A stretch of 64,000 nucleotides of DNA from Pholiota molesta. Taxonomy: Eukaryota > Basidiomycota > Agaricomycetes > Agaricales > Strophariaceae. Position 1 is the stretch's first letter. Every line of letters starts with the position of its first letter. A program made the translations under genes and the position numbers. Location: positions 222,914 to 286,913 of the forward strand of contig JACGCK010000054.1 of NCBI GenBank assembly GCA_014925825.1, written 5' to 3'. The notes under the pieces are model-generated. The model was not told the origin of the DNA. It saw nothing but the letters and a program-made list of their open reading frames with translations, and made no database searches. This document shows, in pieces, positions 9,899 through 20,975 of the stretch.

Positions 9899-11778
9899 AT
9901 GTCCACCGAAGATCTCCACGAATTCCAGTTTCACACACATCACAACTTTGAGCTGCCAACCGATGAGACTGTCAGAATCAGCCCGGAGATTCTCCAGGTT
10001 ATTTCAGAGGTCGATGAGGTAATTTACGTTGTCTGCGTTTTATTTCCGACCATCATGCTCAGACCTATCTACAGCCTTTGGAAGCACTTATCAGGCGCCC
10101 TATTGTCCAGCCACCGCCAGTGGATGATAGCTTGCCTCTGACCCACTACTTTGTATCGTAGGTTACACCACCCAGTCCTTCATTTGCGTTATCTTACCAT
10201 TGATCGAACGTTGATCGAACGTGATTTTGAAGGTCTTCGCATAACACATACCTTTTGTCGCGACAGCTTATCGGCAAATCCTCTGCTGCGTCGTATACCC
10301 ATGTATTGAGTCGGAACGGTCGATGCGTCGGTGAGTCGAAGCTGAATCACATCAACCAATTCTAACATTCATGTACAGAAATTGATGTGTGGCCTTCATC
10401 CAAAGGCTTGGTCGTGACGCACGGACATACCTTTAGCAAGGGTGTGTCTTTCACGTCTGTCTGTGAAGCCATTGGTGAATCCGTTACGCCCGATTGCTGG
10501 CCTGTGTTCGTCAGTCTCGAGTGTCATGTGGACATCGAAGGTCAACAAGAGCTCGTCAAGCAGATGCTAGAGATATGGGGCGATAAACTGGTAAAAGGAG
10601 AGGTCGAAGAAACAACGGAGGAAGGAATTTACGTGTCTCCTGCGGCGCTAAAAGGCAGGATTGTCCTCATGGTATGAACTTACTCTTTTTCTGGATGAGC
10701 TACAAAATCATCGATGACAATTAGGTTGAATACTACCCACCTCCCGCAACAGGAACAGGGGAGAACCAACTCGACCACGAATCCTCGTCATCTGGCGTGT
10801 CTGAAGAAGACGACGACTCAACGCTTTCCTGGCCGGGACGCCGCAGGAAGAAATACCGCGCGAAGATATCCGACGAGCTCGCCGAGCTCGGCTATTACGC
10901 CCGCAGCATGAAGCCCGCCAAGGGCTGGCTGTCCGACGGCCCCTGACCACGCCCAAGCACATCCTCATCAACATCTCCGAGTCCGGGTGCCTCCGCCTGC
11001 TGCCCGCCTCCCTGCGCGAGCTCATCGCGCATAGCACGCGCCACCTGCGCCGGATATTCCCTAAGGGCACGCGCATCGGCTCGAGCAACTTCGACCCATC
11101 GTTGTTCTGGCGGAATGGGAGCCAGGTCGCGAGTCTAAATTGGCAGGTGTACGACCGCGGCATGCAGATCAACGAGGCTATGTTCGTGGGCACGCCTGGT
11201 TGGGTCCTCAAACCCCACTACATGCGTGCGCCGGGTGGCCAGTCCGGAGGGAGGGAAAAGACGGTTGGAGAGGTTGTTGGTGTCAGCTCTTGTATGGCAA
11301 CTGGTTGCATCTCATTCATCTTTGTTGAAACTTTATTTTATTTTAGTACCCGCACCGAATGGCAAAGCCGGAAAGACTTTCTCGTCGTATATCCGCGCCC
11401 AGCTCTTCCATGCAAATGGCGACATTGTCTGGCAGTCAAAGACAGTAAAGGCGCATCACTCTTTGGATACAGGCGCAGACATCCTCTGGCAAGAACGTTT
11501 TGAATGGGAATATGAAACTGATGAATTAGCATTCCTGAGGTGCGTCTGTCTCTACGTTATTTAAACGCAGCGTCACTCAAGAAATATTCTGCGCGTGTCC
11601 CTTTAGGTTGATCATCTTTGAGGACGAATTCGGGAAAGACGACCAGATAGTCGTGTTCTGTGCGAAGCTTGACAGTATCGTACAAGGCCAGTGGGCACTC
11701 GTCCGTATGATGGATATGAAGGGCAAAAATTCCGGCGCTACGCTTCTAGTCCGCTTTACAGCTACTAGAACGCAGTGA
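9899..11778 (+). CDS. PLC1: Phosphoinositide-specific phospholipase C (fungal, no recognised EF-hand/PH domain)
   Basis: This enzyme hydrolyses phosphatidylinositol 4,5-bisphosphate to inositol trisphosphate and diacylglycerol at membranes. Domains in order: a short N-terminus, the catalytic X box (LPLTHYFVS, then SSHNTYL with the first catalytic His; [19 protein letters not shown] with the second His), an acidic linker (SEEDDD), the Y box ([64 protein letters not shown]) and a C2-like domain ending [11 protein letters not shown]. The intron ending TTTTGAAG joins FVS to SSHNTYL, and further introns follow NGRCV and AFLR. A one-base loss in CCCC at 10940-10943 breaks the frame within the Y box. 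One added C restores [12 protein letters not shown]. It is convergent with the oxidoreductase relic to its right. Confidence 0.9.
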
Positions 11779-12029
11779 GGCCAAGCCTAGAGCATATTTT
11801 CCCTCAAGCCAGCCGATGGTGCCAATCTAATGCATAATGACCTATGATTATAGTAAAACTCAGATGCACGAATACCTATAGTCTTGGGTGGCATTGCAGA
11901 AGCTGGCCAGCCTGAGCAGTGCAGAATCAAGTGTAATTTCGGAGATTGAAACGAGAAGAAAAAGCCTGGAACAAAGACATACAAAATTCTACTAGAAGAC
12001 CTATACGCATGGGTGATTTCAACGAACAC

Positions 12030-13501
12030 GATTGCTCCCCTTCACAGTCCCAAATCCGCAAGCTCCCGGAGGTCCCCCTAATATCCTTCGTCTCATAAGC
12101 CTCCCACTGTTTGCGACAGCGGCCGGAAATCCCGCTTCGGCTCACCCAGGAATGCTCGCAAGTCCCGCTCCATCCACTTATCCTCCCACTCAAGGGTCAG
12201 GTACATGGGGTACGTCGCCTCGCGCCAGAAGAAGGCCGTGTCGACAGGCTTTGGGGTGCTCATCTTGCCACCAGAATGAATGAAGGTGGCCAAGAACTCA
12301 ACCCGCTCGTTAGGGAATGCCTTGCGGAACGCGACCGCCTTGTCGCGGATCAGCGTTGTGACTTTCTCGATGGTGGGACGGTCGTTCCGGAAGACGAAGG
12401 AGCTGTAGATGCTGTAGCTCTTGTTGGTTGGGAACGCTTTGATTGTTTCCTCAGACCAGTGCGCGACGAGCGTCTCATGAAGGAACCGCGTTGACTTCTC
12501 GGGCAGCGAGCGGCGCTTGAGCTGCTTGGCGAGTTCCGGGTGCTTGATGTACTGGTCAATGGTGGCGTCAAAATCGTCCTTGCCGCCGTCAAAGTACGTG
12601 AGGAATCGCACGCCGTTGCCCGAGCTCAGTCGGAGCTCGCAGATCCATGTGCTGTCAACCGTGATGCGCTCGGGTCAGTCGGTGGTGTAGAATTCATTCA
12701 TCGTTGACATGAAGTTTTCCTGTTCGAACAGTTCGGGCTCATTCTTGCTGGCGAACCACTGGTAGCGTCCAGCGACCACGATGCCGCCCGGCGCCCGCAA
12801 TTGCTTGACCGCTAGCTTCATCTCCACCACAACGCCAAAGTTGCCGCCCCCGGCGCCGCACAGCGCCCAGAACAGGCGGCCCTCTTTGGAACTGCGACTA
12901 TCAGAGTCCTTGACCGTGAGCAGCTTTAATTGCTGTCCGCTGTAACAATTGTGATCCCCTTGATGGTGTCGCTGCCCATACCTATGCTGCGCGAGAACGG
13001 CCCAAGCCCGCCGCCTAAGAGGAACCCGCCCACGCCCACGAAGGGGCAGCGGCCGCCATTGATAACGAAGCCTTCGTGTTGTCCGTAGACATATGACCCC
13101 ACTGGCAGCCAGCACCGAAGGTTATCGTCTTGGAAGCCATGTCGAGTTTGGTCTTGTTCATCCGGCGCAGGTCGAGCGACACATCTTCGAACGCCGTCGA
13201 GTGGCCCGCGTACGAGTGGCCACCGCATTTAATCGTGAGCACGAGCTTTTGTGCCCGAGCCTGCTGGATGATTGCCTGTACGTGTGCGGGCGTCTCGGGC
13301 TGCAGCACAAACTGGGGCCGTGTAAAGCGGTAGAGCAGGTTGGGCGTCGCGACGGAACGCTCGTACTCCTCTTCTCCACGTTCGAACACCGGAATTCTGT
13401 CCTTTTTGAACCTCCGGATGGCTCTGCTCATTGTATCAAGATCACAAAAAGAGGGCAGTGAAGAGTTGAAACTTACTGGGGCCTGAGTTGGTCGTAGTCA
13501 T
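12030..13501 (-). pseudogene. Berberine-bridge-type FAD-linked oxidoreductase, decayed
   Basis: The protein belongs to the FAD-binding PCMH/BBE oxidase family. The N-terminal half shows RFTRPQFVLQPETPAHVQAI, then KCGGHSYAGHST, whose His is the usual covalent FAD attachment site, and GGFLLGGGLGPFSRSIGMGSD. The middle has LFWALCGAGGGNFGVVVEMK. One-base losses occur at 13097-13100 (CCCC) and about 12925-12931. An in-frame TGA at about 12675-12677 sits where Trp is expected (TTD-stop-PERITVDSTW). The C-terminus is scrambled by further shifts after FLGEPKRDFRPLSQ. A first exon starting at 13501 (MTTTNSGP) does not join in phase to exon 2. The run-length breaks may be sequencing faults, but the TGA and missing FAD/substrate-domain tail point to a real pseudogene. 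Confidence 0.75.
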
Positions 13502-13778
13502 ACTTTTCTCTTATTTTACTAGAAACAAATACCATGAGCTTGTTTGCACAACTAAACGTTCAACCTGTTCAACCCCATTCAAGTTTAATCTAAATCGTTT
13601 AAGTATTGTCATTTGAAAATTGAGACGATTGGCCGCCGCCGCTGGCGTCGAATTTTGACCTAGTTATAGACCTTGCTCTTTTTCCATATGACTTTCGCAT
13701 CTACCTTGATCGTTCCAACTTCAGGCTTGAGCTTGAGCAGGCTTGCCTAAAGCCTCAGGCCTTGTTCAACGTGCAATA

Positions 13779-14489
13779 GGGGAGCTCAGAGCGCGGCTCT
13801 AAGCAACGCTTATCCGCTTATTTGGGTAAGCGGCACTAAGCCCCATGTAACACCGTGATTGCTATTTCAGGCCGCACATCAGATCAGCCATCAATGCAAA
13901 GGCGGTGGCAATTCCGCATCAACGGCCGTGCGTCGGCATGTTTTGGCCCCCCTTCAACAAATCTGCACCTTCATGCATCGCAAAAATTGGCATAATTCTA
14001 TCATGATCCTTTATTACAAGAATACCATAATTATAACCTCATGAAGTTCAGTCTATTCAGACATGGTCATACCGGCTTCGTGAGGATTGCGTGAGGCCTG
14101 ACGGCATGCGCCTTGCATCTTGAAAGTCCGAGCCGTCACAGCCGCGAGTGCCCAATTTCATTAGAACACAGTTAGGGTTTATTTTTTGGGCACGCAAAGA
14201 ATTTGGGGACATATTATAAGCTTCAATTATGTTATTCGAATTTACAGAGCTTCTATTGAGCTGCCTTGCCATTGTATGCATACTTCGAGACTTCGGGAGC
14301 GGCGTCATCCTACGGACTCCTAACATTTTAAAATAGAACTCAGCTGCTCGCGCCGCAGGTTAGCCAATGTGGCAGTGACGGACGCCTTTCCAAAACCGTC
14401 AGGTCGAGCCACGTGGATTGATGTGACTGACTGTGACTGCTTAGAGATAAACGAATATGCGTTGCTTAGGTAGGCGCTCTGAGCTCCCC
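13779..14489. mobile_element. MITE-like element with imperfect terminal inverted repeats
   Basis: The left end, GGGGAGCTCAGAGCGC (13779-13794), is repeated exactly inverted at 14474-14489. The similarity continues inward, with CTAAGCAACGC identical on both arms and the next 12 bases about 75% alike, giving arms of about 43 bp. The element is 711 bp and flanked by TA on both sides, which suggests a TA target duplication as in Tc1/mariner-type elements. An alternative boundary one base further out gives an AAT duplication. No transposase is visible inside. Confidence 0.6.
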
Positions 14490-14633
14490 TAATATCAGTC
14501 AACATCGACTCAACATCAACTCTACTAAGTAATGTTTGGACCAATTATTTTGATTGGCTGTGGGCGCATCATAAACAACCGACAAACAATGCTTTTTTTT
14601 CTGTCTCGGTCCAATTGAACTCTTCATACAAAC

Positions 14634-15935
14634 ATGCCGCATGCCCCGCTACCAATCGAACTCATAGAAATCATTGTCGACAATGTGGCTCATGAGCACG
14701 GAAGCGACGTCCAAGCGACCCTGAAGAACTGCGCTCTTGCTTGTTGGTCGTTCCTTCCGATCTGCAGAAAGCATCTGTTTGCATCGATAGCTCTATGCTT
14801 TAGCCTACCTCGCCAGAGCCGGAGGGTAAAACACCTCGTAACCTTGCTGCGAAGTTCGCCTGAAATTGCCGACTACACCCGCCATCTCCGTCTCAATCTT
14901 TCACCCAAGGTACAACCACTGCCGACGGAATTAAAGTTGTTCACCAGGTTGGACACGTATACGCTGTCGCTCGATATAAGGTCCATTAAACCCATGGAAC
15001 CCCCCTACATTGATTTCGACGACATGGCGGTGCAGACCAAGGAGATCTTGCTTCGCCCTATATTGACACTCAAAACACTCGAGTTAAATTTGGTCGCAAA
15101 CTTCCCCTTTTACGAACTTCTGCGATACTGCCCAAACATTCGCCAATTAGACCTTGGGAATGTTGCTGCCGACAAAATCTTGATTCCTACAGAAGCATTG
15201 CCTCTAAATCCAATTAAAATTGAGAAATTTTCCTCGCACACTGCTGCTACAGATTCTCAGGCAATGGCGATACGAAAACTCTTCGAACTGCAGCAATCCA
15301 ATGGCCAACCAGTTATCGACTTTTCAGGTCTGAAGCACTGGGACATTAATTATACCGATAGTGAAGAGTGGAAATCGCTTCAAGCAATGCTCCTTCCGAG
15401 ATCAAATCAACTTACGACAATCGTACTCACGGCAGGCAAGCATCACAAATTACATGCCTTTAACTCCCAATGAACCCAGTATCACTGATAGTGAATGTCT
15501 TTAGATTCACACGAATGCCATTTGCGTGGCCTGGGACAACTGCTACTTCCATCCGCAAAAAATCTCAAAAAAATCAGCATTTACGCCGATATCCTAGCGC
15601 CTGAACACGATCCCCTTTGTGGTCTCTGCGAAGAGCTTGAGATCCTTGGAAATCAGTCGAATGTGTTAGAAACGCTGATCTACCACCTGACTGTCTATCC
15701 TGACTCGGAATGCAGCACCGGAGATGACTGGGGAAAACTGGATCAAGTCATCGACAAATTTCCATGGCCAATGTTGAAGACGATCCAGCTCAACATCGAT
15801 TTCACAACGTTCTGTGGCAGACCGTTGGAGATCGTCGATTTCAGAAGAAGGTTGGACGCCTTGCCTGAAAAGCAACTTCCAAAACTTTTTACGAAGTCAA
15901 GAAAAGATCTCGGTTTTCGATTTTCCGTCCTATAA
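14634..15935 (+). CDS. F-box-type / leucine-rich protein with a GC-AG intron
   Basis: Exon 1 (14634-15435) opens with PLPIELIEIIVDNV and CALACWSFLPICRKHLF, a classic basidiomycete F-box, followed by leucine-rich segments (LELNLVANFPFYELLRYC, IRQLDLGN). A stop appears at 15471 unless the 69-bp segment 15436-15504 is removed. That segment begins GCAAGC, ends TTTAG, has a CACTGAT branch-like motif near 15484 and leaves the frame in phase. Exon 2 (15505-15935) then continues SHECHLRGLGQLLLPSAKNL to FRFSVL. I therefore call one gene of about 410 residues with a GC-AG intron, not two genes. Its likely role is an SCF substrate adaptor of unknown target. Confidence 0.75.
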
Positions 15936-16210
15936 GCGAAGACACCAGAGCCAAAACTTGCCAATCCTGATCGACTTAATCACAGTTATACCCCTCCTTC
16001 ATCTTACTACGAACAAATGTCATGAATGACTTTCCACAATTTTGCTCTTCCTCTCTTTATTTCTTTGTGGACGCTCCTGACCTCATGATGCTTGCGTTAA
16101 ATGCCAAAACTTTGTACTTCCTCATTGCAAGCCAATGGGGTTTCAGATCTCAGATCTCAGAGGTAACGAGAAAAAGATACAAGAGCATAGAATGATAGTA
16201 ATCGAGTCAA

Positions 16211-17582
16211 TCACCTCAACTCCGCCAGCTTCCCTCCAGCAGCCTTCTCCACACCCGCATACATCTTTTTCACCAGCTCTTCCTGTCGCCCACCGTCTCC
16301 ATCAACATTACCCACCATGAACTCGGCCACGAACTTAGCCACAAATTCTTCTCCGACTTCACAAAAGGCCCGGGCCCCCCAGCGCCATTCATACGTCCTC
16401 CCCTCGTCGAGGTCTTCAGCCTGAGTGCGCAGGCGCTTCATGCCACCGCCTTTCTTTCCCTTCTTCCCTGCTGCCTCGCCACCAACTTGATATCGGTCGA
16501 GATAGCCCTGTCTGATTAGATTGCTGAGATATGAATCAAGATTCAGGGAACGAGTTGTTGCGGAAGCGCTATGCTGGACAGGAAGTACGTTTGGGTTACT
16601 TGGTAAATGGAGGGTCTGCAGGTAACGACGAAGATCCACTAAAAATGGAAGCGTACAATTCAATGCTTAGCATAGGGAAAAAATAAATTGGCGCACCATC
16701 CGATATCGCTCGTCCGCTCACTAGAACCAGTGCTAAGATGACATAGAGTATTCCCACAGAGCCGATTTGGTCAGCTTTGCTCCATGAAATGAGGCTTCCA
16801 TAATATTTGGGTGGACGCTCTGCGTCGTCGTCGGACTCATCCCCTTCATCCCCAGAGTAGACCTGGGAAGGGAAAAGCGTAGCTTGATCCCCAGCCTCTT
16901 CCTCTAAAATGTCTCCCTCTGTTTGAGCAGCGCGGTCGATGAGGACGGGATCCAGAGTTGAACGCAGGATATAGGTCTTTGATCCAAGCGCGTTGGCTAA
17001 GGATCGAACGACGGCTGTTAGCAATCGACTTCTTTCATCATTTAGTCAGGTGTTAACCTTTTTTCTTTATGGTAGTGGCGATCTGGGTTTCGTTCGGCTC
17101 ATCATCGCCGTCCTTGTCCAATCCTGCGCGCGAAGGAAGCTCAACAAGCTCCATGCCAAACGTGTCGCGTAGTTTAGCCTGAGCCATTTCGAAGACTGTA
17201 TTGAAAGCTCGAGTGTTCCCCAAGACTAAATTTACCATATAAGCTTCGTTTGAGACGCTATGACGCGAGATGGAGCACCTTTCTTGTTGATATCTTCTCG
17301 TCTTATAACAGCGCGTTTGTGTTCCATAAAAAGAGCAAGGCGGACAAGGTCATTGGCTTGACGCGTCAATCCCTGCTACGCTTCAGTCTTATTGGAGTTA
17401 ATAAATTCCAAAGTACTCACTGTGGCACCCTCGTCCATATCCATAGCCTCGTCCTCATCCACCTGCTCTTCAACCTCCTCTTCCTCTTCTTCCACAACCG
17501 CAGCGCGCCTGCCCCGAGCCCTCTGTGTTTGGGTGGGTCTCTGAGATTGGGATGGCCCAGGTCTTGCGCTCGAACGGCCCAT
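16211..17582 (-). CDS. NSE3: Nse3 / MAGE-domain subunit of the Smc5-Smc6 complex
   Basis: Nse3 pairs with the Nse1 RING protein and the Nse4 kleisin in the Smc5/6 complex, which acts in DNA repair and rDNA stability in the nucleus. The N-terminus is a basic/acidic linker (RARGRRAAVVEEEEEEVEEQ). Splicing out the intron whose donor GTGAGT follows the GAT codons gives QANDLVRLALFMEHKRAVIR and REDINKKVFEMAQAKLRDTFG, the start of the MAGE homology domain. Later exons give LANALGSKTYILRSTLDP, GILYVILALVLVSGRAISD and DLRRYLQTLHLPSNPNV, typical of the two winged-helix repeats of MAGE. An acidic insert (SGDEGDESDDDAERPP) lies between them. The gene has five or so exons and an intact frame. The start is the first ATG (17582). 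Confidence 0.85.
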
Positions 17583-17826
17583 GTTGGAATCGTATGTTAG
17601 AAAAAGTTGGTGCTGGAAGGTGCAAGGAAAACTGAAAGGGCTTCTTTGTTAGAAAGGGCGTGACGCGTACTGTGACAGAACGTGACGAGACGCGAAACAC
17701 GTGAAGGTAAATTACAATTGCCTTATATGGGCAGATCAATTAATACAGGAAAATACAAACGCGTCTACTTCGCTGTCCCTTGAAAAAGATAGCTCACAAA
17801 TATCCCTCGTACAGTAGAAGCCACTA

Positions 17827-19007
17827 CTAGAAGGTCTCAACCGTCTGTGTTATTTTCACTCCCCCGAGGTAAGGCATGGCACTTTCTCTGTTGTCAGCCG
17901 CAACTCCCCGGGCAAGAATGATCTTCGTCTTTCTTGCTGACTCCTCTTCGTACCTCCGCGTTTGAGATGAGATATAAACTCTGCATGTAGCGGCATTAAA
18001 AATAGTAAGGTTGACCGGCAGAAGGACGATTCTTGCAGTGATCGATGTTCCTAAGAGAAACAGGATCAAAGTCATCAGTTGTAAGAGCACCGTTGACCTA
18101 GAGAATGATTTAGCGTCAAATGGAGGGTAAGAATGGTTACGCATACAGATAGAGCCATTGTTCTTCTTGGAGAAGGCCAACAGATATAACCGTGGTGAAG
18201 TTCGCTGTGACAAACTTCCCTACACCATGACTAGTGCTGGCATCTGTCCAGTGGCACGTCTCCACCAGTCGAGCGGCGATAAACATGAAAACAAGCGAGG
18301 TGTCAAGCAGAAGTCCAATGAGGAAAGTTGACACGTAAGGCGGAATATCTGGGGAAGCCGTACAGTGCTTCGTCGCTCCAACGGTTGTTCCAGTGAGCCC
18401 AGGGAATAGCGTTGTACTGCCGCCGACCACACATATCCAGAGGAGTCCAAATATGGCCGCGATGTACTTGTCATTCAAAAATACCGTACGGATGCGATAA
18501 TAGGAGAGTAGGGCTGTGAGGGAGATAGAAATAAGATACAAGGCAGCGGCGGCCTTCAAAACTTGGTTACAGGTTCCCAAAGGAGCGGCTAATGAATGAT
18601 TAGAGGGCTATGGGTAGTGAATCTTTCTTGACCTCACTTTGAAAAACGAGGGTTGCTGCGATGTATGCAAATATAAAAACTCTTGAGGGATATAAAGCTT
18701 AGAATAATCTCGGATGGTAAGTAAAGAAGCTTACCTCGATAGCGCATAAGTATAATTTTGAGGCCGTTGCCTTTTAAACGAGCGAAGGATGCGTATATCG
18801 TTCCGTGAACGCGTAGTTATCTCCCATAAAAAAATCTAACGCTAGCTATTAGCCGCAAAGCGGAAAGAAATCGCTAAGATTGCGATTCCCACTCACTGCA
18901 AGAGATCCAACTGTAAAGAATGCGGGGACTAACGTCTCGCTTGATCCACTACTCCAGACGAGCGAGGAGGTATGATCACCACTCCCGGTGGCGGTCGAAG
19001 GATCCAT
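17827..19007 (-). CDS. Multi-pass membrane protein, unclassified fungal family
   Basis: Exon 1 starts at 19007 (MDPSTATGSGDHTSSLVW) and ends in ETLVPAFFTVGSLA before a GTGAGT donor. Later exons carry hydrophobic helices: IFAYIAATLVFQ, AAAALYLISISLTALLSYY, KYIAAIFGLLWICVVGGS, FLIGLLLDTSLVFMFIAARL and LLQLMTLILFLLGTSITARI. A basic C-terminal tail follows (YISSQTRRYEEESARKTK), giving roughly seven membrane segments. The arrangement recalls mushroom seven-helix proteins of unknown function, distinct from the one at 4813-6460. Exon borders in the middle (about 18600-18900) are not certain. A receptor-like or scaffold role is possible but unsupported. Confidence 0.6.
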
Positions 19008-20080
19008 GATGGGTGGCGGGAGACTTGATGAACTTCCTGCGAGGCAGTATATATACGATGTCCCAGGTTGCTATACTGCGATCATGCATGGTCGGATATA
19101 ATCTGCCCAAAAGCTGAGGGTACTCTAGAATCATGATTGGAACCAGTAAATGGGATGAACTTTCCCTGAATACGACCGGGCTAAAAATAATCAGTCCTCA
19201 ATACCCAGCCTACGAACAAGCTTTGATTGGTATGAAAGGCATATAATTTGGAAGTCATGCTAAGTTGCTAGTACTTTCCGCATTCACGTAGAAGCCAGCC
19301 ACGCTGCCACTACGTGAGAATTGGAACCGAGAGCACCAAATTTTGACTGATACATAGTTATTAGTGTTTATAGTTTTCAAGAGAAAATAAGCTATCATTT
19401 TAAAGATAGAGGAGAGACAACACCGTGATGTAGAGCTGTGGGTTTCTTTGATCGGAAGATGATATAAACACACAGGTTATTAGTTACTTGTAGTGATCAT
19501 GATTAGTCGAGCAATTCCATAATCAGCGGACTACCCCATGCTCTTTCAAAACCTCTCTTCTTCGAGCTGGGAGCTCTGAAGCCGAGAATTCCTTAGACGT
19601 GGTTATCTCGAGCACACATGATATCAAAGTGATTCCTTGGAATGTTCCATAAATGTGACGTTCTGAGAATTCCCTAGTCTCCCGTAGGCAGACTCTGGAA
19701 TGCGGCTGATGATAAAGTCGATCCTGCAAGCTAAGTAGATTCTATTTGAATCCACGCGAGCTGGCGATCTCCCAGTTGCTGGTGGGCAGGGGTAGTCAAG
19801 GGGTTGTCAAGGGGTGATGGAGGTGCATCGCTTTTAGGCATCAGCGGAGCGCCAACGATGCGATCATGGTGTTTCCCACGGGCGTCAATGTCCATGTGCG
19901 GCGGCGGTGCCGCTGTTCGAAGTTTGAACATCTCTTTCCTGTACCGCCAGCATACCCTCGTTCAACATACCTTTTCCTTGTAATCTTTGATACCCTCCGG
20001 CTTCCTCTAACACTCGTTATTTCATCGAAACACACATTGTTCTTCTGTATTACTACTTCACAACGTCTGCGTCATAGCAA
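19008..20080. other. Intergenic, about 1.1 kb without recognised gene
   Basis: The segment holds the promoter of the minus-strand membrane gene on its left and of the small plus-strand gene (start 20081) on its right. Open frames are short and show no resemblance to known families. Confidence 0.45.
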
Positions 20081-20715
20081 TGTCCTGGTAAGTGTGTTCA
20101 AGTTTCACTGCAGCACACGATGCGACCGACTTACGCTCTCAAAATAGGGTCGATGTATTCTCTCTCGCTGCTGTTTGTGCCTGGTCTTCTCTTGAACAAG
20201 TCAACAGGACTGACTGAGCGGTATAGACTATCATCTTCTTCGGGGGGATAATCTATGGTATTATCTTCGTCACGAAATCCATAAATGCGGGAGTTGCATC
20301 CACCAGGGAATCGTACGTCCTTATCACCCATCTGGTTTATCGAAGCTTACATAGCGCTTGTGGATTATGAATTTCATTTCCAATAGTCTTAAATCCAAAG
20401 GTTATGATGTAACCCCGTCGGGAATGTCAGTAAAGACCTCGAAGCACTTTGGGCGGGAGGAGTATATAGACGCAACACAGCGGTGAGTTCCTCGATCCTA
20501 AGGTATCCCCATCTATTGAATCAGATCTCTTTCCATCCTCCAGAGGCATGGTAAAAGCACTGCAAGCTTCTTCATTCGGTCGAAACACTTCGTCGTCGAG
20601 TGAACATCACCCTTCAGAATCGATGCAACGAACCGCCTCAGGCACGAGCACCGCTTCCAGCGAAGGGAAGAAGAAAAAGAGAAACTTCCTTGGGTCCATT
20701 GGGTCCAAAAAATAG
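20081..20715 (+). CDS. Small signal-anchor membrane protein built from micro-exons, 122 aa
   Basis: Five exons fit exactly: 20081-20088 (8 nt), 20149-20155 (7 nt), 20227-20312, 20387-20482 and 20544-20715, with GT-AG introns of 60, 71, 74 and 61 bp and a total of 369 nt. The product begins MSWVDTIIFFGGIIYG, a single N-terminal hydrophobic helix. A polar region follows (SLKSKGYDVTPSGMSVKTSK, REEYIDATQRGMVKALQ), then a Ser/Thr-rich tail ending GKKKKRNFLGSIGSKK. The phase-consistent joins, hydrophobic start and basic end argue for a real gene, although no single open frame reveals it. I do not recognise a function. A tail exposed to the cytosol or organelle interior is possible. Confidence 0.65.
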
Positions 20716-20975
20716 ATCCCCATACCTCATCCCCTTCGATACGCACGGACATTCGAAACTACCAGCAGGGTTGCAAGGTTGACAGCCAGATGGGAAAGAG
20801 GCACGATTTTGCCAATGTACTACACTTGGGTTACGCTCATGTTCTGAGATATATCCTCGGCTGGTTAGGCAACCCACAACACTATTTATGTACAACGGCG
20901 TGTACAATATTTATATCCATTGTCGAACTGGCTAATATGTCGCAGGATCGAATATTACAACCTCCCTGGTATGTA

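Noticed and set aside
9813..10022. Upstream ATG at 9813 as the PLC start
   Set aside because: It is in a different frame. The frame from 9899 joins through the intron into the X-box sequence.
20131..20331. 66-codon minus-strand open frame over the small micro-exon gene
   Set aside because: The plus-strand exon chain explains the same region with consistent splice sites and a hydrophobic helix. The minus-strand frame has no supporting exons, but I cannot exclude it completely.
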